This document shows, piece by piece, positions 10,601 through 25,110 of a DNA stretch of 64,000 bases. Below the pieces are notes generated by a model. That model worked only from the letters and a program-made list of their open reading frames with translations. It made no database searches and was not told the DNA's origin. Location of the stretch: the NCBI GenBank assembly GCA_032622095.1, contig CP136061.1:21948991-22012990 (forward strand). The letters run 5' to 3'. Within the stretch, counting starts at the first letter, position 1; each line of letters starts with the position of its first letter. This DNA is from Siphonodentalium dalli. Lineage: Eukaryota > Mollusca > Scaphopoda > Gadilida > Siphonodentaliidae. Made by a program: the position numbers and the translations under genes.

Positions 10601-13600
10601 CTTATCTATTCCTATAACAAGTTTTATATAGTTTCCTGGTTATAAAGATGGTCTATCTCTTACTATACCATGTGTTATATAATTTCCTGGGTATAAAGAT
10701 GGTCTATCTCTTCCTATACCATGTTTTATATAGTTTCCTGGGTATTAAGATGGTCTATCTCTTCCTATACCATGTTTTATATAGTTTCCTGGGTATAAAG
10801 ATGGTCTATCTCTTCCTATACCATGTTTTTTATAGTTTCCTGGGTATAAAGATGGTCTATCTCTTCCTATAACAAGTTTTATATAGTTTCCTGGGTATAA
10901 AGATGGTCTTATCTATTCCTATAACAAGTTTTATATAGTTTCCTGTGTATAAAGATGGTCTATCTCTTCCTATACCATGTTTTATATAGTTTCCTGGGTA
11001 TAAAGATGGTCTATCTCTTCCTATACCATGTTTTATATAGTTTCCTGGGTATAAAGATGGTCTATCTCTTCCTATAACAAGTTTTATATAGTTTCCTGGG
11101 TATAAAGATGGTCTTATCTATTCCTATAACAAGTTTTATATAGTTTCCTGGGTATAAAGATGGTCTATCTCTTCCTATAACAAGTTTTATATAGTTTCCT
11201 GGGTATAAAGATGGTCTTATCTATTCCTATAACAAGTTTTATATAGTTTCCTGGTTATAAAGATGGTCTATCTCTTACTATACCATGTGTTATATAGTTT
11301 CCTGGGTATAAAGATGGTCTATCTCTTCCTATACCATGTTTTTTATAGTTTCCTGGGTATAAAGATGGTCTATCTCTTCCTATAACAAGTTTTATATAGT
11401 TTCCTGGGTATAAAGATGGTCTTATCTATTCCTATAACAAGTTTTATATAGTTTCCTGGGTATAAAGATGGTCTATCTCTTCCTATAACAAGTTTTATAT
11501 AGTTTCCTGGGTATAAAGATGGTCTATCTCTTCCTATACCATGTTTTATATAGTTTCCTGGGTATAAAGATGGTCTATCTCTTCCTATACCATGTTTTAT
11601 ATAGTTTATGGGTATAAAGATGGTCTATCTCTTCCTATACCATGTTTTTTATAGTTTCCTGGGTATAAAGATGGTCTATCTCTTCCTATAACAAGTTTTA
11701 TATAGTTTCCTGGGTATAAAAATGGTCTTATCTATTCCTATAACAAGTTTTATATAGTTTCCTGGGTATAAAGATGGTCTATCTCTTCCTATACCATGTT
11801 TTATATAGTTTCCTGGGTATAAAGATGGTCTATCTCTTCCTATACCATGTTGTATATAGTTTCCTGGGTATAAAGATGGTCTATCTCTTCCTATAACAAG
11901 TTTTATATAGTTTCCTGGGTATAAAGATGGTCTTATCTATTCCTATAACAAGTTTTATATAGTTTCCTGGGTATAAAGATGGTCTATCTCTTCCTATAAC
12001 AAGTTTTATATAGTTTCCTGGGTATAAAGATGGTCTTATCTATTCCTATAACAAGTTTTATATAGTTTCCTGGTTATAAAGATGGTCTATCTCTTACTAT
12101 ACCATGTGTTATATAGTTTCCTGGGTATAAAGATGGTCTATCTCTTCCTATACCATGTTTTTATAGTTTCCTGGGTATAAAGATGGTCTATCTCTTCCTA
12201 TAACAAGTTTTATATAGTTTCCTGGGTATAAAGATGGTCTATCTCTTCCTATACCATGTTTTATATAGTTTCTGGGTATAAAGATGGTCTATCTCTTCCT
12301 ATAACAAGTTTTATATAGTTTCCTGGGTATAAAGATGGTCTTATCTATTCCTATAACAAGTTTTATATAGTTTCCTGGGTATAAAGATGGTCTATCTCTT
12401 CCTATAACAAGTTTTATATAGTTTCCTGGGTATAAAGATGGTCTTATCTATTCCTATAACAAGTTTTATATAGTTTCCTGGTTATAAAGATGGTCTATCT
12501 CTTACTATACCATGTGTTATATAGTTTCCTGGGTATAAAGATGGTCTATCTCTTCCTATACCATGTTTTTTATAGTTTCCTGGGTATAAAGATGGTCTAT
12601 CTCTTCCTATAACAAGTTTTACATAGTTTCGTGGGTATAAAGATGGTCTTATCTATTCCTATAACAAGTTTTATATAGTTTCCTGGTTATAAAGATGGTC
12701 TATCTCTTCCTATACCATGTTTTATATAGTTTCCTGGGTATAAAGATGGTCTATCTCTTCCTATACCATGTTTTATATAGTTTCCTGGGTATAAAGATGG
12801 TCTTATCTATTCCTATAACAAGTTTTATATAGTTTCCTGGGTATAAAGATGGTCTTATCTATTCCTATAACAAGTTTTATATAGTTTCATGGTTATAAAG
12901 ATGGTCTATCTCTTCCTATACCATGTTTTATATAGTTTCCTGGGTATAAAGATGGTCTATCTCTTCCTATAACAAGTTTTATATAGTTTCCTGGGTATAA
13001 AGATGGTCTTATCTATTCCTATAACAAGTTTTATATAGTTTCCTTGTTATAAAGATGGTCTATCTCTTCCTATACCATGTTTTATATAGTTTCCTGGGTA
13101 TAAAGATGGTCTATCTCTTCCTATACCATGTTTTATATAGTTTCCTGGGTATAAAGATGGTCTATCTCTTCCTATAACAAGTTTTATATAGTTTCCTGGT
13201 TATAAAGATGGTCTATCTCTTCCTATACCATGTTTTATATAGTTTCCTGGGTATAAAGATGGTCTATCTCTTCCTATACCATGTTTTATATAGTTTCCTG
13301 GGTATAAAGATGGTCTATCTCTTCCTATACCATGTTTTATATAGTTTCCTGGGTATAAAGATGGTCTTATCTATTCCTATAACAAGTTTTATATAGTTTC
13401 CTGGGTATAAAGATGGTCTTATCTATTCCTATAACAAGTTTTATATAGTTTCCTGGTTATAAAGATGGTCTATCTCTTCCTATACCATGTTTTATATAGT
13501 TTCCTGGGTATAAAGATGGTCTATCTCTTCCTATAACAAGTTTTATATAGTTTCCTGGGTATAAAGATGGTCTTATCTATTCCTATAACAAGTTTTATAT

Positions 13601-16600
13601 AGTTTCCTGGGTATAAAGATGGTCTATCTCTTCCTATACCATGTTTTATATAGTTTCCTGGGTATAAAGATGGTCTATCTCTTCCTATAACAAGTTTTAT
13701 ATAGTTTCCTGGGTATAAAGATGGTCTTATCTATTCCTATAACAAGTTTTATATAGTTTCCTGGGTATAAAGATGGTCTATCTCTTCCTATAACAAGTTT
13801 TATATAGTTTCCTGGGTATAAAGATGGTCTTATCTATTCCTATAACAAGTTTTATATAGTTTCCTGGTTATAAAGATGGTCTATCTCTTACTATACCATG
13901 TGTTATATAGTTTCCTGGGTATAAAGATGGTCTATCTCTTCCTATACCATGTTTTTTATAGTTTCCTGGTTATAAAGATGGTCTATCTCTTCCTATAACA
14001 AGTTTTATATAGTTTCCTGGGTATAAAGATGGTCTATCTCTTCCTATAACAAGTTTTATATAGTTTCCTGGGTATAAAGATGGTCTTATCTATTCCTATA
14101 ACAAGTTTTATACAGTTTCCTGGGTATAAAGATGGTCTATCTCTTCCTATACCATGTTTTATATAGTTTCCTGGGTATAAAGATGGTCTATCTCTTCCTA
14201 TAACAAGTTTTATATAGTTTCCTGGGTATAAAGATGGTCTATCTCTTCCTATACCATGTTTTATATAGTTTCCTGGGTATAAAGATGGTCTATCTCTTCC
14301 TATAACAAGTTTTATATAGTTTCCTGGGTATAAAGATGGTCTATCTCTTCCTATACCATGTTTTATATAGTTTCCTGGGTATAAAGATGGTCTATCTCTT
14401 CCTATACCATGTTTTATATAGTTTCCTGGGTATAAAGATGGTCTATCTCTTCCTATAACAAGTTTTATATAGTTTCCTGGGTATAAAGATGGTCTTATCT
14501 ATTCCTATAACAAGTTTTATATAGTTTCCTGGGTATAAAGATGGTCTATCTCTTCCTATAACAAGTTTTATATAGTTTCCTGGGTATAAAGATGGTCTTA
14601 TCTATTCCTATAACAAGTTTTATATAGTTTCCTGGTTATAAAGATGGTCTATCTCTTACTATACCATGTGTTATATAGTTTCCTGGGTATAAAGATGGTC
14701 TATCTCTTCCTATACCATGTTTTTTATAGTTTCCTGGGTATAAAGATGGTCTATCTCTTCCTATAACAAGTTTTATATAGTTCCCTGGTTATAAAGATGG
14801 TCTATCTCTTCCTATACCATGTTTTATATAGTTTCCTGGGTATAAAGATGGTCTATCTCTTCCTATAACAAGTTTTATATAGTTTCCTGGGTATAAAGAT
14901 GGTCTTATCTATTCCTATAACAAGTTTTATATAGTTTCCTGGGTATAAAGATGGTATATCTCTTCCTATAACAAGTTTTATATAGTTTCCTGGGTATAAA
15001 GATGGTCTTATCTATTCCTATAACAAGTTTTATATAGTTTCCTGGTTATAAAGATGGTCTATCTCTTACTATACCATGTGTTATATAGTTTCCTGGGTAT
15101 AAAGATGGTCTATCTCTTCCTATACCATGTTTTTTATAGTTTCCTGGGTATAAAGATGGTCTATCTCTTCCTATAACAAGTTTTATATAGTTTCGTGGGT
15201 ATAAAGATGGTCTTATCTATTCCTATAACAAGTTTTATATAGTTTCCTGGTTATAAAGATGGTCTATCTCTTCCTATACCATGTTTTATATAGTTTCCTG
15301 GGTATAAAGATGGTCTATCTCTTCCTATACCATGTTTTATATAGTTTCCTGGGTATAAAGATGGTCTTATCTATTCCTATAACAAGTTTTATATAGTTTC
15401 CTGGGTATAAAGATGGTCTTATCTATTCCTATAACAAGTTTTATATAGTTTCATGGTTATAAAGATGGTCTATCTCTTCCTATACCATGTTTTATATAGT
15501 TTCCTGGGTATAAAGATGGTCTATCTCTTCCTATAACAAGTTTTATATAGTTTCCTGGGTATAAAGATGGTCTTATCTATTCCTATAACAAGTTTTGTAT
15601 AGTTTCCTGGGTATAAAGATGGTCTTATCTATTCCTATAACAAGTTTTATATAGTTTCCTTGTTATAAAGATGGTCTATCTCTTCCTATACCATGTTTTA
15701 TATAGTTTCCTGGGTATAAAGATGGTCTATCTCTTCCTATACCATGTTTTATATAGTTTCCTGGGTATAAAGATGGTCTATCTCTTCCTATAACAAGTTT
15801 TATATAGTTTCGTGGGTATAAAGATGGTCTTATCTATTCCTATAACAAGTTTTATATAGTTTCCTGGTTATAAAGATGGTCTATCTCTTCCTATACCATG
15901 TTTTATATAGTTTCCTGGGTATAAAGATGGTCTATCTCTTCCTATACCATGTTTTATATAGTTTCCTGGGTATAAAGATGGTCTTATCTATTCCTATAAC
16001 AAGTTTTATATAGTTTCCTGGGTATAAAGATGGTCTTATCTATTCCTATAACAAGTTTTATATAGTTTCATGGTTATAAAGATGGTCTATCTCTTCCTAT
16101 ACCATGTTTTATATAGTTTCCTGGGTATAAAGATGGTCTATCTCTTCCTATAACAAGTTTTATATAGTTTCCTGGGTATAAAGATGGTCTTATCTATTCC
16201 TATAACAAGTTTTATATAGTTTCCTTGTTATAAAGATGGTCTATCTCTTCCTATACCATGTTTTATATAGTTTCCTGGGTATAAAGATGGTCTATCTCTT
16301 CCTATACCATGTTTTATATAGTTTCCTGGGTATAAAGATGGTCTATCTCTTCCTATAACAAGTTTTATATAGTTTCCTGGTTATAAAGATGGTCTATCTC
16401 TTCCTATACCATGTTTTATATAGTTTCCTGGGTATAAAGATGGTCTATCTCTTCCTATACCATGTTTTATATAGTTTCCTGGGTATAAAGATGGTCTATC
16501 TCTTCCTATACCATGTTTTATATAGTTTCCTGGGTATAAAGATGGTCTTATCTATTCCTATAACAAGTTTTATATAGTTTCCTGGGTATAAAGATGGTCT

Positions 16601-19600
16601 TATCTATTCCTATAACAAGTTTTATATAGTTTCCTGGTTATAAAGATGGTCTATCTCTTCCTATACCATGTTTTATATAGTTTCCTGGGTATAAAGATGG
16701 TCTATCTCTTCCTATAACAAGTTTTATATAGTTTCCTGGGTATAAAGATGGTCGTATCTATTCCTATAACAAGTTTTATATAGTTTCCTGGGTATAAAGA
16801 TGGTCTATCTCTTCCTATACCATGTTTTATATAGTTTCCTGGGTATAAAGATGGTCTATCTCTTCCTATAACAAGTTTTATATAGTTTCCTGGGTATAAA
16901 GATGGTCTTATCTATTCCTATAACAAGTTTTATATAGTTTCCTGGGTATAAAGATGGTCTATCTCTTCCTATAACAAGTTTTATATAGTTTCCTGGGTAT
17001 AAAGATGGTCTTATCTATTCCTATAACAAGTTTTATATAGTTTCCTGGTTATAAAGATGGTCTATCTCTTACTATACCATGTGTTATATAGTTTCCTGGG
17101 TATAAAGATGGTCTATCTCTTCCTATACCATGTTTTTTATAGTTTCCTGGGTATAAAGATGGTCTATCTCTTCCTATAACAAGTTTTATATAGTTTCCTG
17201 GGTATAAAGATGGTCTATCTCTTCCTATAACAAGTTTTATATAGTTTCCTGGGTATAAAGATGGTCTTATCTATTCCTATAACAAGTTTTATACAGTTTC
17301 CTGGGTATAAAGATGGTCTATCTCTTCCTATACCATGTTTTATATAGTTTCCTGGGTATAAAGATGGTCTATCTCTTCCTATAACAAGTTTTATATAGTT
17401 TCCTGGGTATAAAGATGGTCTATCTCTTCCTATACCATGTTTTATATAGTTTCCTGGGTATAAAGATGGTCTATCTCTTCCTATAACAAGTTTTATATAG
17501 TTTCCTGGGTATAAAGATGGTCTATCTCTTCCTATACCATGTTTTATATAGTTTCCTGGGTATAAAGATGGTCTATCTCTTCCTATACCATGTTTTATAT
17601 AGTTTCCTGGGTATAAAGATGGTCTATCTCTTCCTATAACAAGTTTTATATAGTTTCCTGGGTATAAAGATGGTCTTATCTATTCCTATAACAAGTTTTA
17701 TATAGTTTCCTGGGTATAAAGATGGTCTATCTCTTCCTATAACAAGTTTTATATAGTTTCCTGGGTATAAAGATGGTCTTATCTATTCCTATAACAAGTT
17801 TTATATAGTTTCCTGGTTATAAAGATGGTCTATCTCTTACTATACCATGTGTTATATAGTTTCCTGGGTATAAAGATGGTCTATCTCTTCCTATACCATG
17901 TTTTTTATAGTTTCCTGGGTATAAAGATGGTCTATCTCTTCCTATAACAAGTTTTATATAGTTTCCTGGTTATAAAGATGGTCTATCTCTTCCTATACCA
18001 TGTTTTATATAGTTTCCTGGGTATAAAGATGGTCTATCTCTTCCTATAACAAGTTTTATATAGTTTCCTGGGTATAAAGATGGTCTTATCTATTCCTATA
18101 ACAAGTTTTATATAGTTTCCTGGGTATAAAGATGGTCTATCTCTTCCTATAACAAGTTTTATATAGTTTCCTGGGTATAAAGATGGTCTTATCTATTCCT
18201 ATAACAAGTTTTATATAGTTTCCTGGTTATAAAGATGGTCTATCTCTTACTATACCATGTGTTATATAGTTTCCTGGGTATAAAGATGGTCTATCTCTTC
18301 CTATACCATGTTTTTTATAGTTTCCTGGGTATAAAGATGGTCTATCTCTTCCTATAACAAGTTTTATATAGTTTCGTGGGTATAAAGATGGTCTTATCTA
18401 TTCCTATAACAAGTTTTATATAGTTTCCTGGTTATAAAGATGGTCTATCTCTTCCTATACCATGTTTTATATAGTTTCCTGGGTATAAAGATGGTCTATC
18501 TCTTCCTATACCATGTTTTATATAGTTTCCTGGGTATAAAGATGGTCTTATCTATTCCTATAACAAGTTTTATATAGTTTCCTGGGTATAAAGATGGTCT
18601 TATCTATTCCTATAACAAGTTTTATATAGTTTCATGGTTATAAAGATGGTCTATCTCTTCCTATACCATGTTTTATATAGTTTCCTGGGTATAAAGATGG
18701 TCTATCTCTTCCTATAACAAGTTTTATATAGTTTCCTGGGTATAAAGATGGTCTTATCTATTCCTATAACAAGTTTTGTATAGTTTCCTGGGTATAAAGA
18801 TGGTCTTATCTATTCCTATAACAAGTTTTATATAGTTTCCTTGTTATAAAGATGGTCTATCTCTTCCTATACCATGTTTTATATAGTTTCCTGGGTATAA
18901 AGATGGTCTATCTCTTCCTATACCATGTTTTATATAGTTTCCTGGGTATAAAGATGGTCTATCTCTTCCTATAACAAGTTTTATATAGTTTCCTGGTTAT
19001 AAAGATGGTCTATCTCTTCCTATACCATGTTTTATATAGTTTCCTGGGTATAAAGATGGTCTATCTCTTCCTATACCATGTTTTATATAGTTTCCTGGGT
19101 ATAAAGATGGTCTATCTCTTCCTATACCATGTTTTATATAGTTTCCTGGGTATAAAGATGGTCTTATCTATTCCTATAACAAGTTTTATATAGTTTCCTG
19201 GGTATAAAGATGGTCTTATCTATTCCTATAACAAGTTTTATATAGTTTCCTGGTTATAAAGATGGTCTATCTCTTCCTATACCATGTTTTATATAGTTTC
19301 CTGGGTATAAAGATGGTCTATCTCTTACTATACCATGTGTTATATAGTTTCCTGGGTATAAAGATGGTCTATCTCTTACTATACCATGTGTTATATAGTT
19401 TCCTGGGTATAAAGATGGTCTATCTCTTCCTATACCATGTTTTTTATAGTTTCCTGGGTATAAAGATGGTCTATCTCTTCCTATAACAAGTTTTATATAG
19501 TTTCCTGGGTATAAAGATGGTCTTATCTATTCCTATAACAAGTTTTATATAGTTTCCTGGGTATAAAGATGGTCTATCTCTTCCTATACCATGTTTTATA

Positions 19601-21776
19601 TAGTTTCCTGGGTATAAAGATGGTCTTATCTATTCCTATAACAAGTTTTATATAGTTTCCTGGGTATAAAGATGGTCTTATCTATTCCTATAACAAGTTT
19701 TATATAGTTTCCTGGTTATAAAGATGGTCTATCTCTTCCTATACCATGTTTTATATAGTTTCATGGTTATAAAGATGGTCTATCTCTTCCTATACCATGT
19801 TTTATATAGTTTCCTGGGTATAAAGATGGGCTTATCTATTCCTATAACAAGTTTTATATAGTTTCCTGGTTATAAAGATGGTCTATCTCTTCCTATACCA
19901 TGTTTTATATAGTTTCCTGGGTATAAAGATGGTCTTATATATTCCTATAACAAGTTTTATATAGTTTCCTGGTTATAAAGATGGTCTATCTCTTCCTATA
20001 CCATGTTTTATATAGTTTCATGGTTATAAAGATGGTCTATCTCTTCCTATACCATGTTTTTTATAGTTTCCTGGGTATAAAGATGGTCTATCTCTTCCTA
20101 TAACAAGTTTTATATAGTTTCCTGGGTATAAAGATGGTCTTATCTATTCCTATAACAAGTTTTATATAGTTTCCTGGTTATAAAGATGGTCTATCTCTTC
20201 CTATACCATGTTTTATATAGTTTCCTGGGTATAAAGATGGTCTATCTCTTCCTATACCATGTTTTATATAGTTTCCTGGGTATAAAGATGGTCTTATCTA
20301 TTCCTATAACAAGTTTTATATAGTTTCCTGGGTATAAAGATGGTCTTATCTATTCCTATAACAAGTTTTATATAGTTTCATGGTTATAAAGATGGTCTAT
20401 CTCTTCCTATACCATGTTTTATATAGTTTCCTGGGTATAAAGATGGTCTTATCTATTCCTATAACAAGTTTTGTATAGTTTCCTGGGTATAAAGATGGTC
20501 TTATCTATTCCTATAACAAGTTTTATATAGTTTCCTGGTTATAAAGATGGTCTATCTCTTCCTATACCATGTTTTATATAGTTTCCTGGGTATAAAGATG
20601 GTCTATCTCTTCCTATACCATGTTTTATATAGTTTCCTGGGTATAAAGATGGTCTATCTCTTCCTATAACAAGTTTTATATAGTTTCCTGGTTATAAAGA
20701 TGGTCTATCTCTTCATATACCATGTTTTATATAGTTTCCTGGGTATAAAGATGGTCTATCTCTTCCTATACCATGTTTTATATAGTTTCCTGGGTATAAA
20801 GATGGTCTATCTCTTCCTATACCATGTTTTATATAGTTTCCTGGGTATAAAGATGGTCTTATCTATTCCTATAACAAGTTTTATATAGTTACCTGGGTAT
20901 AAAGATGGTCTTATCTATTCCTATAACAAGTTTTATATAGTTTCATGGTTATAAAGATGGTCTATCTCTTCCTATACCATGTTTTATATAGTTTCCTGGG
21001 TATAAAGGTGGTCTATCTCTTCCTATAACAAGTTTTATATAGTTTCCTGGGTATAAAGATGGTCTATCTCTTCCTATACCATGTTTTATATAGTTTCCTG
21101 GGTATAAAGATGGTCTTATCTATTCCTATAACAAGTTTTATATAGTTTCCTGGTTATAAAGATGGTCTATCTCTTCCTATACCATGTTTTATATAGTTTC
21201 CTGGGTATAAAGATGGTCTATCTCTTCCTATACCATGTTTTATATAGTTTCCTGGGTATAAAGATGGTCTTATCTATTCCTATAACAAGTTTTATATAGT
21301 TTCCTGGGTATAAAGATGGTCTATCTCTTCCTATACCATGTTTTATATAGTTTCCTGGGTATAAAGATGGTCTTATCTATTCCTATAACAAGTTTTATAT
21401 AGTTTCCTGGTTATAAAGATGGTCTATCTCTTCCTATACCATGTTTTATATAGTTTCCTGGGTATAAAGATGGTCTATCTCTTCCTATACCATGTTTTAT
21501 ATAGTTTCCTGGGTATAAAGATGGTCTTATCTATTCCTATAACAAGTTTTATATAGTTTCCTGGGTATAAAGATGGTCTATCTCTTCCTATAACAAGTTT
21601 TATATAGTTTCATGGTTATAAAGATGGTCTTATCTATTCCTATAACAAGTTTTATATAGTTTCCTGGGTATAAAGATGGTCTATCTCTTCCTATACCATG
21701 TTTTATATAGTTTCCTGGTTATAAAGATGGTCTATCTCTTCCTATACCAAGTGTTATATAGTTTCGTGGGTATAAA
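7611..21776 (+). repeat. 14-kb satellite array of 51/52-bp units
   Basis: About 275 head-to-tail units of the form AAAGATGGTC..TATCT, TTCCTATA.CA.GTTTTATA, TAGTTTCCTGGGTAT fill this block without other sequence. Two main variants alternate: a 51-bp one (GGTCTATCTCTTCCTATACC) and a 52-bp one (GGTCTTATCTATTCCTATAA). A rarer one (CTTACTATACCATGTGTTAT) recurs at intervals that are multiples of the unit, e.g. about 816, 409 and 3180 bp, so there is higher-order structure. Runs of 51-bp units stay open as MVYLFLYHVLYSFLGIK per unit, but every 52-bp unit breaks the frame, so this is not a gene. If the missing AASS 5' exons lie upstream, the array is intronic. Confidence 0.95.
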
Positions 21777-22071
21777 ATAATAAATATGAATCGAAGACCC
21801 CATTCCGGTCAGATGTTTCTATGAATACATATTGATTTTTATTTAGAATTGTCTGGTACAACATATCTGTATCCCTTTGGGAGACTTGCATACAAAATAA
21901 TTCACTGGCAGGGATCTTTAATGCTGCACCAGTGCCTTCCCGTCTTGAAAGGGTTAAAATAACTCCCTGTTTACAACTTATCATGCCATGTGTGACAGAC
22001 AGCCTCCTTTGTAGAACTGTCACATTAGGATGCATTTTGGCCTGACATAGTACTTATTTATCAACAACCTT
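21777..22071. other. Satellite flank, uncharacterised; - strand open stretch
   Basis: A 93-codon open stretch on the - strand (21754-22035) starts in this flank and runs into the satellite. Its translation matches no family I recognise. Words such as CATGCCATGTGTGACAGACAG and GGTGCAGCATTAAAGATCCC look like dispersed repeat sequence. I do not call a gene. Confidence 0.35.
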
Positions 22072-22075
22072 TTAA

Positions 22076-22487
22076 GGGGGAGGTCAAGCGACCAATTTTG
22101 AATGGGGATTTCCATGCAAATCTGCAGAGCAAATGTTACATAGTTGCATATTCTTCTGAGTGTGACTTGATGTGGTATTGAAAACAGCAGGCATTTATCT
22201 GGCGGGTCTGCTTGGAACTTGTTCCATTATAATGTTGGTGTATTTATTTTTTTGAATTTTATATGATTTTTCAAATGGAGGTCAAGTAATGTAATTCCAG
22301 AAAAAATACTCAAAAATATATTTACTGCAAAATTTTATAATTTACCAAGTGGACCCGCCAGATAAATAAATACCTGTTGTTTCCAATACCACATCAAGTC
22401 ATACTCAGAAGTATGTGCACTCTGTAACTTTTGCTCCGCAGATTTGCATGGAAATCCCCATTAAAAATTGTTCACTTGACCTCCCCC
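22076..22487. mobile_element. Foldback MITE with TTAA ends (family C)
   Basis: The left end GGGGGAGGTCAAG and right end CTTGACCTCCCCC form arms of about 190 bp (sharing GGGGATTTCCATGCAAATCT, TGATGTGGTATTG and GGCGGGTC in inverse). TTAA stands on both sides, as for piggyBac-type insertion, although TTAA could also simply be part of the palindrome. No coding sequence. Confidence 0.75.
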
Positions 22488-23228
22488 TTAACAGTGTTCT
22501 TCATCTGAACCCAGTACTGATATCATATGTACTCTACAGTATCTCACCGGTCTGATATGATCTGTACTCCAGAGTTAAAATGTCACAATTTATTCAACTT
22601 TGACCAACTTTGTGGTATTTTAACATTACAATGCATCTCATCTTGAACACATAAACAGGTTAGATTTATGAATGCCCTGTTATTTTCAACAAATGACATG
22701 GTCACCTGAATGTCACCTGAATGTGGCCTGATCGTGACCTGATCTTGACCTGATAAATTCATAAATATTTATGGAATGTTTTTACTTGGTTATAATTTTT
22801 GTTTAAAGGGACATGTTTTGTTCAATTATTAGAGTTGGATAAAACAGGATAGGACAGGTATATGTTTGACTCTATAAATCTATTTGGCTATATCTATTGG
22901 CTGCCTGTGCCATATATTGCACTAAAAGTATATGGTAAAATTAAATTATTTTTTTTTCCATTTGAAACATGATAAGCCGGGATTTAAAGTAAGGAATTTT
23001 TAAGTTGAAAAAAGGCATAGTATGGTCGGTGTTAGACTGGGGTTGAAGGTTCAAATAAAATTATAAATTATTCCATCTTTCTCTAAAAAGAATCTGTTTT
23101 TTTTTATTTGGAACAAGAGGTTCCACCATGTGTGCTGGGATACCCCCCCCCCCCCTCCATGGTGAAAATTGAAATATGGGCAGATCAGAAACCAAGTTGT
23201 CAAGATCCCATAACCCATGGTTGAGAAA

Positions 23229-23419
23229 CAGTAATGCTCCAAATAATCGACTCCTTAACCACAGCAGAATTATGGGTAACTTTTCAGGATTTAGTCGGAA
23301 ATATGGCTTGTTGCCATTCGTCAGAAAGCTCTCCCTGAGAGCCATATTTCCGACTAAATCCTGAAAAGTTACCCATAATTCTGCTGTGGTTAAGGAGTCG
23401 ATTATTTAGAGCATTACTG
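23229..23419. mobile_element. Palindromic MITE, family B
   Basis: Near-complete hairpin from CAGTAATGCTCCAAATAATC to AGAGCATTACTG, right flank TA. One arm is slightly shortened near the loop, so the copy is 191 bp. Confidence 0.8.
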
Positions 23420-23627
23420 TAGGACAGGTAGATTCCTTGCAATCAAGTCTCTGAATCCAGGGATTTTTTTTGAAAATGGGCCCCATTCCTGGGAAATATT
23501 CAGATTTATTCCCACTATCTGACCCCAACGTTCCCAATTCACAGAAAGTCTTGTTTTCTGAACAAAATATAGGCCTTCCCATTCATTCATTTTATGACAA
23601 ATTTCAAGTCCTCACACCAGGGCTGAG

Positions 23628-23727
23628 AATAAGGTGCTGGACATTTGCAGAATGAGGTCCCCAGAGGGTGAATTTTGTGATGCTACTCTGCACATCAGGC
23701 TAGCATCACCAAATTCACCCTCTGGTG
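23628..23727. mobile_element. Truncated MITE family A
   Basis: Holds GACATTTGCAGAATGAGGTC, CCAGAGGGTGAATTT, the inner hairpin GATGCTA...TAGCATC and CAAATTCACCCTCTGG, then breaks off. The right terminal arm is missing. Confidence 0.7.
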
Positions 23728-24282
23728 GGGTGGGATGGTAGGTAGTTATCCTGAGCCCCACTGGGGTTTTTCATATATAATACTTCGCTGATAAACTTAT
23801 TCAATCCGGGACATTTCCTTAAATGTCATCCATTTTATTGGTATAATAAAGAAACTCATTGATAAGAAAGTGTTTTCTTGAAGATAAATTATTTCTGGGT
23901 CAGGCTTGAGAGTCCTTTCTGTTTAATTATGGAAGTACTTGTGAATTTAATGTTATCAGAATCCATGCTGTTGATTCAATAGGTGCTCCAGCTGGTGTTC
24001 TTAAATTCAAAAACGAGAACAGGACACCCAAACTTAATGTTATTTTCGACATTCAAGTGTTCATGATATATCTTCGTCAGCAATCTGAACTATAAATACA
24101 CCATATGGCACATAGATTTGATCAGGTAACGACAGGGGGTGAAAATGGGCTGCATTCCATTCCCAACTAGTACTGTCTAGTACTTAGGTTTATTCCCAAT
24201 TTCTGACCTGAAATTCCAATTACCAGAAAGTCTCTTGCTTTCTGGACAATAACTAGGACTTCCCATCCATGTAATTATACCC

Positions 24283-24710
24283 CCCCCCCCCCCCCCCGTC
24301 ACAAAAGATGGGGGTATACTGATTACATGCATCTGTCTGTCTGTCTGCCCACATGTGCGTCTATCCGTCCGTCCGCTCATATGTCTCAATCTATGAAATT
24401 TGGTATGCAGGTTTGGCATCAGGAGGACTTTCAAAAGAGGGTTCATTGACATTGGGCACATTTTCTGTTCAAGAGTTATCCCTCTTTGTTTATCTTAAAA
24501 TGTTGGATTTCTGTCCATCTGCTCATATATCTCAACCGTGGGTTGTCGGATCTCGATGAAATTTGGTTTGCAGGTTTGGCATCAGGAGGGCTTTCAAAAG
24601 GGGGGTTCATTGACGTTGAACACATTTTCCGTTCAAGAGTTATCCTCTTTCTTTATCTGAAAATATTGGATTTCCGTTTGTCATTCGTTAGAATTGTCAA
24701 GTAATTTGTT
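24283..24710 (+). repeat. C-tract head plus two ~160-bp units
   Basis: A run of C residues is followed by GGGGGTATACTGATTACATG, CTGTCTGTCTG and then two direct copies sharing GCAGGTTTGGCATCAGGAGG, CATTGACRTTG and GTTCAAGAGTTATCC. Same architecture as the element at 38778-39430. Confidence 0.6.
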
Positions 24711-25110
24711 CGTTCATCACATTTTTTTTCACAACTTGGTATCCGATCTGCCCATATTTCAATTTTCACCATGGGGGTATTCCAGCACCTGTGGTGCAGC
24801 CTCTTGTTCCAAATCGAAAAAAGCATATTCTTTTTAGAGAAAGATGGAATAAATTGGCAATTTTATTTGAACCCTCAGCCCCAGTCTTGCACTGACCATA
24901 CTTTACCTTTTTTAAACTTAAAAATTCCTTACTTTAAATCCGGGCTCATCTTATTTCAAATGGAAAAAAATAGAAGAAATTTTTTAATTTACCATATACT
25001 TTAGTGTAACATACGGCACAGGCAGCGCATAGATATAGCCAAATAGATTTATAGTAAAACATATACTTTACAATATAACTCCACCTGTCAAACATAAACA
25101 TTTTTGTAAA

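Larger units (their letters stand above)
22820..25110. mobile_element. Long-arm foldback, ~2.3 kb, with nested elements
   Basis: About 22840-23190 recurs inverted at about 24735-25080: TATAAATCTATTTGGCTATA / TATAGCCAAATAGATTTATA, TTTAAAGTAAGGAATTTTTA / TAAAAATTCCTTACTTTAAA, and GAAATATGGGCAGATC / GATCTGCCCATATTTC. Inside lie a family B MITE (23229-23419), a family A remnant, a ~125-bp direct duplication (23473-23592 and 24138-24270) and a C-tract element with two ~160-bp units (24283-24700). No protein-coding sequence is recognised. Confidence 0.65.

Noticed and set aside
10648-20888. Open frames reading MVYLFLYHVLYSFLGIK in tandem
   Set aside because: These occur only where several 51-bp satellite units follow one another; any 52-bp unit shifts the frame. 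It is satellite DNA, not a coding repeat.
21754-22035. 93-codon - strand open frame next to the satellite
   Set aside because: It runs from unique sequence into satellite units, matches no recognisable family and has no splice or start support.
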